Source: Pectobacterium zantedeschiae (GTDB lineage Bacteria > Pseudomonadota > Gammaproteobacteria > Enterobacterales > Enterobacteriaceae). Taken from it: a DNA stretch of 64,000 nt. The notes under the pieces are model-generated. The model was not told the DNA's origin. It saw nothing but the letters and a program-made list of their open reading frames with translations, and did not search any database. This document shows, piece by piece, positions 34,113 to 42,797 of this stretch (positions within the stretch are counted from its first letter, which is position 1; each line of letters begins with the position of its first letter). Location: positions 1,043,229-1,107,228 of the forward strand of contig NZ_NWTM01000001.1 in NCBI RefSeq assembly GCF_004137795.1. Direction: 5' to 3'. The translations under genes and the position numbers were made by a program.

Positions 34113-34541
34113 ATGACTATTCATAAGAAAGGACAGGCGCATTGGGAAGGTGATATCAAGCAGGGAAAAGGCACTGTCTCAACGGAAAGCGGGGCATTGC
34201 AGCAGCAACCTTACGGTTTCAATACCCGTTTTGAGGATAAGCCCGGCACAAATCCCGAAGAGTTGATTGGTGCGGCGCATGCGGCTTGTTTCTCTATGGC
34301 GCTATCGCTGATGTTAGGCGAAGAAGGGCATAAACCCGAGTCAATTGATACGACTGCGGATGTCTCGCTGGATAAAGTTGATGGTGGATTCGCGATCACC
34401 AAGATTGCCCTTCACAGCACGGTGACGCTACCGGGGATTGATGAAGCCACATTCGATAAGATTATCCAAAAAGCGAAAGCAGGCTGTCCGGTGTCAAAAG
34501 TGCTCAAGGCAGAGATTACGCTGGATTATCAGTTGAACTAA
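34113..34541 (+). CDS. osmC: OsmC family peroxiredoxin
   Basis: A 142-residue osmotically inducible hydroperoxide reductase. The two redox cysteines are in AAHAACFSMALSL and KAGCPVSKVLKAE, the OsmC arrangement. The N-terminus MTIHKKGQAHWEGDIKQGKG matches enteric OsmC. It detoxifies organic peroxides, which fits plant-host oxidative stress. A hairpin terminator follows at 34618-34653. Confidence 0.94.
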   Translation: MTIHKKGQAHWEGDIKQGKGTVSTESGALQQQPYGFNTRFEDKPGTNPEELIGAAHAACFSMALSLMLGEEGHKPESIDTTADVSLDKVDGGFAITKIALHSTVTLPGIDEATFDKIIQKAKAGCPVSKVLKAEITLDYQLN

Positions 34542-34617
34542 GCGCTCGTTGAACGAAGAGTAAGCTGCTGAACCAAGACGACGGAACACCTGCTTTGCCA
34601 ATAAAATTGGTGCTGAT

Positions 34618-34653
34618 AAAAGGCTCATCAGAGTGATACTGGTGAGCCTTTTT
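34618..34653 (+). terminator. Rho-independent terminator after osmC
   Basis: Stem AAAAGGCTCATCA with TGGTGAGCCTTTTT (one G-U pair), about 77 bases past the osmC stop. Confidence 0.75.
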
Positions 34654-34858
34654 ACATTTATACAATTAAAAACAACGAAACGATTAAAAATAATTTAACA
34701 TCTTTACCGTAATAACCATAAAATTAGCCTAGTCATCGCTCCGTGATGTGGGCAATGGCGTAGGTCGCAATATAACAAGATCAATATTGGGCTGGTCGGC
34801 GTGTGATGACCAGATTCTCCGAGTATGTCGTGCTATGGAACACAAGCGAGAATTCAAG

Positions 34859-35254
34859 ATGAATAGAATGACCAAGATCTGTTTTTCTGTACTGCTGGCC
34901 GGGAGTTTGCTGACACCGGTTTTGGCGAATGCAACCGTGTCGGAAGACATGCGTGGCATGCAAAAAAGTTATACCTCGGCAACGAAGGCGGACGATGCCG
35001 CAACGTTGAAAACCGCGCTGAGCACATTCCGCGAACATGTCGAGCATGCTAAAACGCAAGTACCGCCTGATTTCGCTAAGCAACCCGCAGACGGCCCAGA
35101 CCGAAAAGCCTATGTGGAAGGTTTGGATAAGATTTTGCAAAAAGTCGACAGTGCGCAGGCTCTGGCTGATGCAGGTAAAGTGAGCGAAGCCAAAGCCGTA
35201 TTAGCAGAAATCAATACGTTGAAAGGTGAATACCACAGTAAATTAAGAGGCTAA
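34859..35254 (+). CDS. cybC: Cytochrome b562
   Basis: A 131-residue periplasmic four-helix-bundle heme protein. The start at 34859 (MNRMTKICFSVLLAGSLL) gives a signal peptide cleaved near LANA-TVSED; an upstream frame to 34748 is not needed. The heme ligands of the family are present: a methionine near the mature N-terminus (SEDMRGM) and a histidine near the C-terminus (GEYHSKLRG). Overall length matches CybC. Electron partner is unknown. Confidence 0.88.
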   Translation: MNRMTKICFSVLLAGSLLTPVLANATVSEDMRGMQKSYTSATKADDAATLKTALSTFREHVEHAKTQVPPDFAKQPADGPDRKAYVEGLDKILQKVDSAQALADAGKVSEAKAVLAEINTLKGEYHSKLRG

Positions 35255-35272
35255 CCGCTTTTTGTTTACCAT

Positions 35273-35310
35273 AAACCGCCAGTGGGAATCGAACCACTGG
35301 CGGTTTTTTT
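35273..35310 (+). terminator. Rho-independent terminator after cybC
   Basis: AACCGCCAGTGG stem with CCACTGGCGGTTTTTTT; 12-bp perfect stem, eight-base loop and seven T, 20 bases past the stop. Confidence 0.9.
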
Positions 35311-35358
35311 ATTATAAAGGTTACGATAGTCAGTATTGCCAGCTAAAGGGGGAACAGA

Positions 35359-35913
35359 ATGATGTCACCATCACACGATGCAACGCATGATGGCAAAGAT
35401 ACACAACACAGAATTCTTGAGGCCGCGCTGGAAGTCATACTCGATCATGGCGTGAGGGGGGCAACCTACCGAAAAATTGCGCAACAGGCTGGGCTTTCTC
35501 CGGGGACGCTGACCTACCGCTATAGCAGTATTGAATTACTGCTGAACAATGCGTTCGTCTACATGGTTGATGGTATCTCACAGGCATTCCGTGTCCGCCT
35601 CAAGCAGGCAAAGGACATCAACAGCGCGCGTGAAGCGGTAGTTGACCTGATCTGTGGCGATATCTGGGCGACTCCACGTCATCTGACATTAAGCTTTGAA
35701 CTGTACGCGCTGGCATCGCGCAAAGAAGAGTACCGGCTGATATTGCAGGAGTGGATGACGCGTAGCAGAAAATCACTTCACCTTCATTTCAACATCGCAA
35801 CCGCGTGCTCACTGGATGCAGTGATTGAAGGGTATACGATCCATAACTATCTCAATAATGAAGCTGTCAGCCGCGAAGACATTCTCAATACCGTGATAAA
35901 ACTGACATCCTGA
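35359..35913 (+). CDS. TetR/AcrR family transcriptional regulator
   Basis: A 184-residue TetR-type repressor. The N-terminal helix-turn-helix is RILEAALEVILDHGVRGATYRKIAQQAGLSPGTLTYRYSS, split here only for description, with recognition helix LSPGTLTYRY. The C-terminal domain would bind a ligand. The next gene, an MFS transporter, is on the same strand 135 bases later, with a perfect 20-bp palindrome between them. This makes control of the transporter likely; the ligand is unknown. Confidence 0.88.
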   Translation: MMSPSHDATHDGKDTQHRILEAALEVILDHGVRGATYRKIAQQAGLSPGTLTYRYSSIELLLNNAFVYMVDGISQAFRVRLKQAKDINSAREAVVDLICGDIWATPRHLTLSFELYALASRKEEYRLILQEWMTRSRKSLHLHFNIATACSLDAVIEGYTIHNYLNNEAVSREDILNTVIKLTS

Positions 35914-36002
35914 TACCCTCTGGCACGCTCTTACCGGACATCTTTTTGTGAAAAAGAACGTAATGAAACAGGTGCAATAGGGTGCATATTTGTGCGATAG
36001 TT

Positions 36003-36022
36003 ATTCGTACATATGTACGAAT
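36003..36022. promoter_or_regulatory. Candidate TetR operator palindrome
   Basis: ATTCGTACATATGTACGAAT is a perfect 20-bp palindrome 26 bases before the MFS transporter ATG. It has the size and placement of a TetR-family operator, and the adjacent gene encodes such a regulator. Confidence 0.75.
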
Positions 36023-36048
36023 TGATGTAAATAAAGACGACGAGAGCT

Positions 36049-37245
36049 ATGACCACAAAACCCGCTATCAATAAATTCGCACTGTTCGGACTCATGTTTA
36101 TTCCCGGTTTTACGTGGGCAACCTGGGTGACCCGAACCCCCGTTATGCGTGATGTTTTGAATGCTTCGACGGAAACAATGGGCATGATCCTGTTCGGTTT
36201 TTCATGTGGTTCCATGCTCGGCGTATTGGCTGCGGGTAAAGTTATTAATGTCCTCGGCATTCGTAAAACCATGGCCAGTGGATTTCTACTGCTTCTGCTT
36301 GGATTACTTGTCCTTGCCGTTTCGCTGTCGATTCGGAGCACACCCAGTGCCTTTATGGGGTTACTGATTTTCGGTGCGGGCGTCGGCCTGGTTGATATCG
36401 CCATCAACATTGAAGGCGCGGCATTTGAGCAGCACCTGAAGAAAAGCCTGATGACAACGCTACATGGATTTTTCAGCCTGGGTACACTGGTTGGTGCATT
36501 AGCAGGGATGTTGATGACGGCTTTTGGCATCGATACGACGCTGCATTTTCTGGTCGTGGTTGCCCTGTCGATACTTACCGCTATTTTACTAATGCGCAAA
36601 ATGCCGTGGTTGAGTGATTTGGCAAACGCAGAGCAAGAAGAAAAAGGGAATTACAAGACTCAGGTTTTCAATGAACTAAAAGACAGCCGACTGCTGATTC
36701 TGGGCGTGGTTATTCTTGCTATGGCGCTTGCGGAAGGCTCAGCCAACGACTGGCTGCCGTTACTGATGATCGATGGTCACAATTTCGGGCATACGACGGG
36801 GACGCTGGTTTATGTCGGGTTTACGGCGGGTATGACGCTGGGCCGTTTTGCTGGCGGGTATTTTGTCGACCGTTTCGGCAAGGTCAATGTTCTCCGATTC
36901 AGTGCCGCTTCCGCTGCTCTGGGACTGACGCTTGTCATCTTTTCCGATGCGCCACTGCTGGCAGCCGCCGCGGTTATCTTCTGGGGTATTGGTGCATCGC
37001 TGGGGTTCCCACTCACAATTTCCGCCGCAGGAAGTGGAGATAACAGTGCCGTTCGCGTCACGATTGCCGCAACATTAGGCTATTTTGCTTTTCTCGTGGG
37101 TCCGCCTGCATTGGGCTTTCTTGGTGAGGTTGCGGGGTTACGCATCGCCATGCTACCGGTGCTTATCATGGTTATTCTGGCCTTTATTTGTTCTTCTTCC
37201 GCCCGCGATCGTGCAGCCCGAACAGCATCTGAAACTCCATCCTGA
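36049..37245 (+). CDS. MFS transporter
   Basis: A 398-residue major facilitator protein with about 12 hydrophobic helices. Motifs of the family appear as VINVLGIRKTMASG (loop 2-3) and GRFAGGYFVDRFGKVNVLRF (loop 8-9). It resembles the YbjJ group of inner-membrane permeases. It is preceded by a TetR-type regulator gene and a palindromic operator candidate. Substrate is not readable; an efflux role would fit the TetR pairing. Confidence 0.88.
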   Translation: MTTKPAINKFALFGLMFIPGFTWATWVTRTPVMRDVLNASTETMGMILFGFSCGSMLGVLAAGKVINVLGIRKTMASGFLLLLLGLLVLAVSLSIRSTPSAFMGLLIFGAGVGLVDIAINIEGAAFEQHLKKSLMTTLHGFFSLGTLVGALAGMLMTAFGIDTTLHFLVVVALSILTAILLMRKMPWLSDLANAEQEEKGNYKTQVFNELKDSRLLILGVVILAMALAEGSANDWLPLLMIDGHNFGHTTGTLVYVGFTAGMTLGRFAGGYFVDRFGKVNVLRFSAASAALGLTLVIFSDAPLLAAAAVIFWGIGASLGFPLTISAAGSGDNSAVRVTIAATLGYFAFLVGPPALGFLGEVAGLRIAMLPVLIMVILAFICSSSARDRAARTASETPS

Positions 37246-37375
37246 CGTTTCTACGCGGTTTTGTTTCATTATCGGAACCGCGCGGAGTGTGTCATTATAT
37301 TGATTATGTTGAAAATAAATTATGTGATGGCTGAAATTGCTGAATAACAGCCGTCACTCGGTTCGGGGAAAGTAA

Positions 37376-37873
37376 GTGAGCGCAATGGTACATTTAACGG
37401 ATATGACCGAGTTGGATTATCCCGACTATCGTCAGTTCTTTATTCTTGAATATGCTCAGGATTTGCAAGAGTCCCGAGGATATGACGCGGAAAAGGCGAG
37501 GGCGATCGCCACGCAATCTATCGATATTGCGTTACCGCAAGGTACTCACACACCAGCCAATAAATTATGGTCCATACATTCTTTAACGAACGAAGGCGTC
37601 GTGATCGGCTATTTGTGGGTGATTCTGAACGGGAACTCTGCTTGGGTATCTGATTTTTGCCTTCTGCCAGCATGGCGCGGCCGCGGTTTTGGTAAAGCCT
37701 CACTGACAGCGATGGATGTGGCGGTCGCGGCGTTAGGTATTCGCGAAGTCGGGCTAAGAGTCGCTACGGGTAACTCAGTTGCCAAGGCGTTATATGAAAA
37801 ACACGGATTCCAGATTACCGGTTTTAATATGCACAAAAGTCTGGAATCTGACGCATCGTCAGACTGCGGCTAA
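37376..37873 (+). CDS. GNAT family N-acetyltransferase
   Basis: A 165-residue GCN5-related acetyltransferase. The acetyl-CoA-binding motif A is LPAWRGRGFGKASLTAMD (R/Q-x-x-G-x-G/A type), followed by IREVGLRVATGNSVAKALYEKHGF, the motif B region. The start may be GTG 37376, with GGGGA about seven bases upstream, or ATG 37385. Substrate unknown. Confidence 0.87.
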   Translation: MSAMVHLTDMTELDYPDYRQFFILEYAQDLQESRGYDAEKARAIATQSIDIALPQGTHTPANKLWSIHSLTNEGVVIGYLWVILNGNSAWVSDFCLLPAWRGRGFGKASLTAMDVAVAALGIREVGLRVATGNSVAKALYEKHGFQITGFNMHKSLESDASSDCG

Positions 37874-38042
37874 GTCTATGACGTAAAAAAACGATCTCCT
37901 ACGACCCTTGGCCTCCATCCCTTATATCTTGTTCATTTCTGCGCCGTTAAAGTTCAAAAAAAAAACGCCGATAGACAAATAGCAGGGAACTCATTGCAAG
38001 GGATTGTTGATTACGATAAGTGTCAACACCAGGAGAGCCATA

Positions 38043-40016
38043 ATGGCCAAGCAACTAATACAAAAAAAGACAATGAGCACCCGCGCCCAGGTATTGTTAA
38101 CTGGCGCATTCACCATCGCACTCGGTTTCGCTGTCACCATCGGGGTGCTCAGTTGGCAGTCCAGTAGTGAACAAAAATCTTTGGCCGAGCGTTATTTACA
38201 GCAGATCGCGCAAAGCGAAGCCCTGAGAATTCAGCAGGAACTCAATTACGCTCGTGATGTGGCGCATAACCTCGGGCAAGGGCTGGCTGCGTTGCCATCC
38301 GCAGGCATTAAAGACCGCGCGGTGGTCGATAAAATGATGGAGTATGCTCTACGAGATAACCCGGAATATCTCTCGATTTCAGTCATTTTTGAAGAGAATA
38401 TGTTTGACGGGCGAGATGCCGAGTTTGCCGATCAACCGGGCCAGGCACCAAAAGGTCGCTACGCTTGGTTTGTTGACCGCGATCAGACTGGCAATTACAA
38501 GATGCATCCTCTTCTTTCTTACCTGACTCCAGGCCAGGGCGATTACTATCTGCTGCCGCAGAAGAGTCAGAAAGATACGCTAATTGAACCCTACACCTAT
38601 GCTTACAACGGCATCCCAACGCTGCTGACGTCAGTCGCCGCACCGATTGTCAGTCAGGGGAAACTGTGGGGCGTCGTCACTTCCGACATTTCTCTTGCGT
38701 CATTGCAGCAAAAAGTTAACCAGATTAAACCCTGGGAAGGCGGTGGCTACGCAATGCTGTTATCCAGCGCGGGTAAAGTCATCTCTTATCCTGATAAATC
38801 GCAGACGAGCAAAGCCTGGCAAGGGCCAACGGACAATTTCACCTCTTCAGTGGTACAGCACGATGATGCGATTTTGGGCGAACAAGCGCTGGTTACCTGG
38901 CAGCCGGTCACTATCGGCAACAGCACGGAGAAATGGTATCTGGGCATTGTTGCTCCAATGAGCCAGGTGATGGCCGCTTCTCAGCGCCAGTTGATCAATG
39001 CCGTCATCATGATGGTGATCAGTATTCTGTTGGTGAGTGCGCTGCTGGGCTGGGTATTCAGCCGTAAAGTGCTTAAACCGATTGGCGGCGAGCCACTTGA
39101 AGCGGCAACTATCGCGCTGTCTGTTGCGGAAGGACGGTTGAGTAATGTGATTGACGTGAAAACCAACGATCGCAGCAGCCTATTCTTCGCGCTGAATACG
39201 ATGCAATCACAGTTGCGTCAGGTGGTCGGACAGATCAAGGACGCCAGTGATTCTGTGCGACAAGGCGCGGCGGAAATTGCCAGCGGCAACCTCAATCTTG
39301 CCTCGCGTACGGAGCAGCAGGCTGCCGCGTTGGAACAAACAGCGGCGAGCATGGAGGAGATTACTGCCACAGTGAAACACAATGCCAACAATGCCCATCA
39401 GGCCACAACGCTGACAGAGAATGCCACGAAGATCGCTCAGCGCGGTGAATCGCTGGTTAGTCAGGTGGTGCTGACGATGTCGCAGATTGACGATAGTGCG
39501 AAGAAAATTGGCGATATTACCTCCATGATTAACAGCATCGCTTTCCAGACCAATATTCTGGCGCTGAACGCGGCGGTAGAGGCAGCGCGAGCGGGTGAGC
39601 AGGGAAGAGGATTCGCCGTCGTGGCATCGGAAGTTCGCAGTCTGGCACAGCGCAGTGCCAGTGCGGTGAAAGAGATTGCCGCCCTGATTGAGGAATCCAG
39701 CCAGCGCGTTGAAAGTGGCGTTAAACTGGTGAATGATGCAGGTAAAACCATGCAGGATATGACGCATGCCGTCAGTTCAGTACAAAGCATTATCGGTGAG
39801 ATTGTCACCGCATCGGATGAGCAAGCGAAAGGCATCAGTCAGGTAACGATCGCCGTCAATGAAATGGATGGCGTAACGCAGCAAAACTCCGCGCTGGTGC
39901 AGCAGATGTCTGCCGCAGCCAGTTCACTGGAAGATCAGTCGATGCTGTTGGCGCAAACGATAGAGCATTTCCGCCTGGAGCAGCAGCACGTTTCACCCCA
40001 TGCATTATTGAGGTAA
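38043..40016 (+). CDS. Methyl-accepting chemotaxis protein with periplasmic Cache domain
   Basis: A 657-residue chemoreceptor from ATG 38043, preceded by CAGGAGAG. An N-terminal membrane helix (about 22-42) and a second near 320-340 bracket a roughly 280-residue periplasmic sensor with Cache-like features (DNPEYLSISVIFEEN, KGRYAWFVDRD, GVVTSDISLASLQ). A HAMP segment follows, then a signalling domain whose hairpin tip reads IAFQTNILALNAAVEAARAG. No C-terminal NWETF-type pentapeptide, so adaptation enzymes must reach it via other receptors. The ligand is unknown. Confidence 0.93.
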   Translation: MAKQLIQKKTMSTRAQVLLTGAFTIALGFAVTIGVLSWQSSSEQKSLAERYLQQIAQSEALRIQQELNYARDVAHNLGQGLAALPSAGIKDRAVVDKMMEYALRDNPEYLSISVIFEENMFDGRDAEFADQPGQAPKGRYAWFVDRDQTGNYKMHPLLSYLTPGQGDYYLLPQKSQKDTLIEPYTYAYNGIPTLLTSVAAPIVSQGKLWGVVTSDISLASLQQKVNQIKPWEGGGYAMLLSSAGKVISYPDKSQTSKAWQGPTDNFTSSVVQHDDAILGEQALVTWQPVTIGNSTEKWYLGIVAPMSQVMAASQRQLINAVIMMVISILLVSALLGWVFSRKVLKPIGGEPLEAATIALSVAEGRLSNVIDVKTNDRSSLFFALNTMQSQLRQVVGQIKDASDSVRQGAAEIASGNLNLASRTEQQAAALEQTAASMEEITATVKHNANNAHQATTLTENATKIAQRGESLVSQVVLTMSQIDDSAKKIGDITSMINSIAFQTNILALNAAVEAARAGEQGRGFAVVASEVRSLAQRSASAVKEIAALIEESSQRVESGVKLVNDAGKTMQDMTHAVSSVQSIIGEIVTASDEQAKGISQVTIAVNEMDGVTQQNSALVQQMSAAASSLEDQSMLLAQTIEHFRLEQQHVSPHALLR

Positions 40017-40031
40017 AAAGAAGCAACATCA

Positions 40032-40055
40032 CCCGGCGACCATGAGGTTGCCGGG
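40032..40055 (+). terminator. Hairpin after the chemoreceptor gene
   Basis: CCCGGCGACC-ATGA-GGTTGCCGGG, a 10-bp stem with one G-U pair, 15 bases past the stop. The following T tract is weak. Confidence 0.55.
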
Positions 40056-40182
40056 TTGATATATTCAACGCTTATCCATATCCCCCAATATCGTGTATGC
40101 CATTCGTAACGCTACGAAAGTTGTATTGTTTCCTTACTTAAGGCAGATTGAATCCCCCTGATATTGTTAAGAAAAAATAACC

Positions 40183-41082
40183 ATGCATCTGAATTACCCT
40201 TGCTTGAGAGCATTCATGGAGATCGTCCGGAGCGGCAGTTTTGAAATTGCGGCTCGTAAACTTCATGTCACGCAGTCTGCCATCAGCCAGCGTATCAAGC
40301 AGTTGGAAGATCAGCTCGGTCAGGTACTGATCGTAAGGGGTAATCCCTGTCGTGCAACGCCGACGGGACAAGCGTTACTTCGGCACGCGGAACAGATAGA
40401 TATGTTGGAGAATGAGCTCTTCAGCACGCTTGAAATGCCCGCCAGACAGCGTATCTCAGTCGCTGTGAATGCGGACTCTATTGATGGATGGTTTCTGGAT
40501 GCGATGGAAGATGCCTGTCTCCAATCTGGTCTGTTGCTCGACATTCTCGTTGAGGATCAGGAACATTCAGCGGCTTTACTGCGTGAAGGCCGGGTCATGG
40601 CCGCAGTCAGTGCCAATCCAGAGCCGATTCAAGGATGCGGTGTAGAATATTTAGGAACAATGCGCTACCACGCCTATTGCTCACAAATTTTTCACGATAT
40701 GTATTTTGCTGACGGCATTAATGCAGACGGTTTGCAGAAAGCGCCGCTTCTGATATTTAACAATAAAGACAGGCTACAGTCCTTATTCATAGAGTCGCTG
40801 GTTCTTGACGCGATTGAACCACCACAGCAATTTGTTCCTTCAACTACAGCCTTTGTTGGCGCCATTTGCAGAGGGTTAGGGTGGGGGATGCTCCCTGAAC
40901 ATATGGCCTCACCTCATACGGAAAAAGGTGAACTGGTGCCGCTGCAAATTGGGAACCCGATTGATATCGGTCTGTACTGGCACCGTTGGAATATACGCTC
41001 TGTGCCGCTGGAAGCATTAAGTCAGAGTGTGCGAGCAGCGGCCGTTAGGCATCTTTTTCAATCATCTGTGTTGGGACGCTAG
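40183..41082 (+). CDS. LysR family regulator, ArgP type
   Basis: A 299-residue LysR regulator. The HTH region (LRAFMEIVRSGSFEIAARKL then VTQSAISQRIKQLEDQLGQ) and the segment ISVAVNADSIDGWFLDAM strongly resemble ArgP/IciA, the lysine/arginine-responsive activator of the exporter gene argO. No LysE/ArgO-type exporter is adjacent here, so it may act at a distance. Its stop codon overlaps the convergent yjbD-like stop within the four bases CTAG (41079-41082). Confidence 0.86.
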   Translation: MHLNYPCLRAFMEIVRSGSFEIAARKLHVTQSAISQRIKQLEDQLGQVLIVRGNPCRATPTGQALLRHAEQIDMLENELFSTLEMPARQRISVAVNADSIDGWFLDAMEDACLQSGLLLDILVEDQEHSAALLREGRVMAAVSANPEPIQGCGVEYLGTMRYHAYCSQIFHDMYFADGINADGLQKAPLLIFNNKDRLQSLFIESLVLDAIEPPQQFVPSTTAFVGAICRGLGWGMLPEHMASPHTEKGELVPLQIGNPIDIGLYWHRWNIRSVPLEALSQSVRAAAVRHLFQSSVLGR

Positions 41083-41345
41083 CGGCGGCCTCGTAAATTA
41101 GTATTAGCAGACCACTCATAGGTTGTGGCGGAATCAGGCTTGAATTTATTTTTCTTCTGCTCGGCTCGAGCTTGCTTTGCCACGGCTTCACGTTCCTTCA
41201 TCAGTTTATCGATGTAATCATCTTTAATATGATTACTCTCAGAGTTGGTCAACGGACGATCCAGTTTTTTTCTTGCCTGATCGAGTAACGTCTTAAGTTG
41301 ACGTTGTTCACTTTCTGTCATGTCTTTCTGAGTCAGTCTGGGCAT
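41079..41345 (-). CDS. yjbD: DUF3811 protein, YjbD-like
   Basis: An 88-residue, highly charged and basic protein. It begins MPRLTQKDMTESEQRQLKTL and ends TYEWSANTNLRGRR, which matches E. coli YjbD almost segment for segment (DUF3811). Function unknown. Transcribed convergently with the ArgP-like gene with overlapping stops. Confidence 0.85.
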   Translation of the reverse strand: MPRLTQKDMTESEQRQLKTLLDQARKKLDRPLTNSESNHIKDDYIDKLMKEREAVAKQARAEQKKNKFKPDSATTYEWSANTNLRGRR

Positions 41346-41569
41346 AGGAATGAGCCTAATAAGCGAGCGGGAAAATACATTGTAGAGGAAAACGCTCTGA
41401 GTCCCAGATAAATCGCACTGCGTGTTTTACCCCCTGTACCCATTGCAAAAAATCGAGATTCGGCCAGATTGTTCCTATTCATCTATAGACTCGTATTATG
41501 TACGATGCGTAATGATGCATTAGATGCTTACCAAGTATAGAAAGTTATTTTTAATCAGGTGATTAGGAT

Positions 41570-42028
41570 ATGGATACAGTCGAAGAGCTTAACAACACAT
41601 ATTTTTATGCTGGCCGCTCAAATCTGACCGCTAGTCAGTTGCTGTTTATGATTTTTTGCGAAAATACCGCTAATCAATTGGGTGTGCAGGATTTTGGGGC
41701 GATAGTGTCTATTGTGACCGGGTTGAATGTTTTACCTGTAAGTGGAAAACTTGCCGGAGCAATTCCAGATACATCAATGGCTTCAAAGGGGGCGCGTAAA
41801 TTATTTGGCAATGCTCGTTTCCCCAGACCTATCAGGCTTCCTTCTGTTATAGGTGGTTATCCACCGTCAACGCTTAGAATCAAAATGGTAAGCAGAATAG
41901 GTACTTTTGCTGGCAGAGCCGTTCCTGTAGTTGGCTGGATTATCCTCGCCTCTGATGTGTCGCATATTTCTTACCGCACCCTAAGAGATTACAACTGTAT
42001 CGCCAAGGGAAATGACAAAATATGGTAG
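41570..42028 (+). CDS. STM2901-like small membrane protein
   Basis: A 152-residue protein resembling Salmonella STM2901-type proteins: N-terminal NTYFYAGRSNLTASQLLFMI then NTANQLGVQDFGAIVSIVTG. Two hydrophobic stretches (about 30-50/45-65 and 115-135, with GRAVPVVGWIILASD) suggest membrane contact. It overlaps the DUF1493 gene by seven bases, so the two are translationally linked. The pair recurs in enteric accessory regions; role unknown. The beginning of the accessory island is near here. Confidence 0.72.
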   Translation: MDTVEELNNTYFYAGRSNLTASQLLFMIFCENTANQLGVQDFGAIVSIVTGLNVLPVSGKLAGAIPDTSMASKGARKLFGNARFPRPIRLPSVIGGYPPSTLRIKMVSRIGTFAGRAVPVVGWIILASDVSHISYRTLRDYNCIAKGNDKIW

Positions 42029-42315
42029 ATGCTATCGAAAAACGGATTTATGAACTTATTGAGCCATGGAATGGGATTACATGGTCATCCCTGAAAATTA
42101 AGCCGTTAGCAGGTGAAACGTCACTGAATCATTCGATGAACATGGACCCTATTGAAGCAGCTGATCTTTTGCTGGAAGTCTTTGAAGAGTTTAGCCTTAA
42201 CTTTGATGATTTAAATTTTCAGGCTTATTTTACTAAGCACCGTAAAGACGAGAAGCCATTGACCATCAATATGCTAATCGCGTCAGCTAAAGCTGGACGC
42301 TGGTTGTATGACTGA
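42022..42315 (+). CDS. DUF1493 family acyl carrier-like protein
   Basis: A 97-residue acidic protein of the DUF1493 family. The segment HSMNMDPIEAADLLLEVFEEF resembles the helix of acyl carrier proteins but without the DSL serine. The ATG at 42022 lies inside the previous gene and has AAGGGA nine bases upstream. Together with the STM2901-like gene it forms a two-gene unit of unknown function. Confidence 0.72.
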   Translation: MVDAIEKRIYELIEPWNGITWSSLKIKPLAGETSLNHSMNMDPIEAADLLLEVFEEFSLNFDDLNFQAYFTKHRKDEKPLTINMLIASAKAGRWLYD

Positions 42316-42365
42316 TTCAGGCCAGAGGGCTTTTTTTCGCCACTCCTGCCACATTGAGTTTTATC

Positions 42366-42500
42366 ATGATAAGCAATTTAGAACAGTTCAAAAGATTCTT
42401 AATCAAAGCAAAAATAAAAAGTTATGCAAATAATTACGGAGGTGAGGATTTACTCAGCGGAACAGTCAGTTCCTGCCTGAACATCCGTTGGTTCGCATAA
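42366..42500 (+). pseudogene. Truncated DUF5680-like gene fragment
   Basis: A 44-residue open frame reading NLEQFKRFLIKAKIKSYAN and so on, with the FLIxAKxxTYA pattern I recall from the N-terminus of DUF5680 proteins, which are normally over 100 residues. The frame then ends in unrelated residues. No good Shine-Dalgarno sequence. Likely a decayed 5' end of a gene cut by rearrangement next to the repeat. Confidence 0.35.
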
Positions 42501-42510
42501 TGTATATTAT

Positions 42511-42637
42511 GTTAAATAGTCTTTAGCGGTTAACAACTTCATATGTATCCGTAGCTTTGCTACATATCAATGAGTTATTGATCTTTGGCTTGGCTCCCAT
42601 TTCTTGCATTAGATTGATAGTACATTAACTTCATATC
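42511..42637. repeat. Repeat copy A of a direct-repeat pair flanking the island
   Basis: On the minus strand this 127-bp stretch starts GATATGAAGT, contains CTAATGCAAGAAA and ends ATTTAAC. It aligns along its length with 53317-53436 in the same orientation, with one gap of about seven bases and roughly three quarters of positions identical by eye. Confidence 0.65.
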
Positions 42638-42797
42638 GGGCTCCACTTTAGCCAGACCATGATGATTGCCGGGATTAGTCGGCTACCAATTCCATTATGA
42701 TATAGGCGATTGTTCTAGAACTGACTCTGAACGCCCCTTTTTCGAGGTGCGTTGCTGCTATATATGACTGGTTTTCGTTCTGTTGAAGCATCCAACC

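Larger units (their letters stand above)
42316..42797. other. Degenerate stretch with a truncated ORF and repeat copy A
   Basis: About 480 bases. It starts with a short GCC-AGAG-GGC hairpin and seven T (42321-42337), then a 44-codon fragment, then the left copy of a homologous pair of repeats (42511-42637), then bases of unknown origin up to the truncated gajB end. Confidence 0.5.

Noticed and set aside
35281..35305. Sequence resembling a tRNA T-arm complement (GGGAATCGAACC)
   Set aside because: It is the loop and stem of the cybC terminator; no cloverleaf can be drawn around it.
35931..36599. 222-codon minus-strand ORF opposite the MFS gene
   Set aside because: Lies antisense to a clear membrane transporter; its composition is the usual artefact of an antisense frame.
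39207..39767. 186-codon minus-strand ORF opposite the chemoreceptor
   Set aside because: Antisense to the conserved signalling domain, whose frame is well supported.
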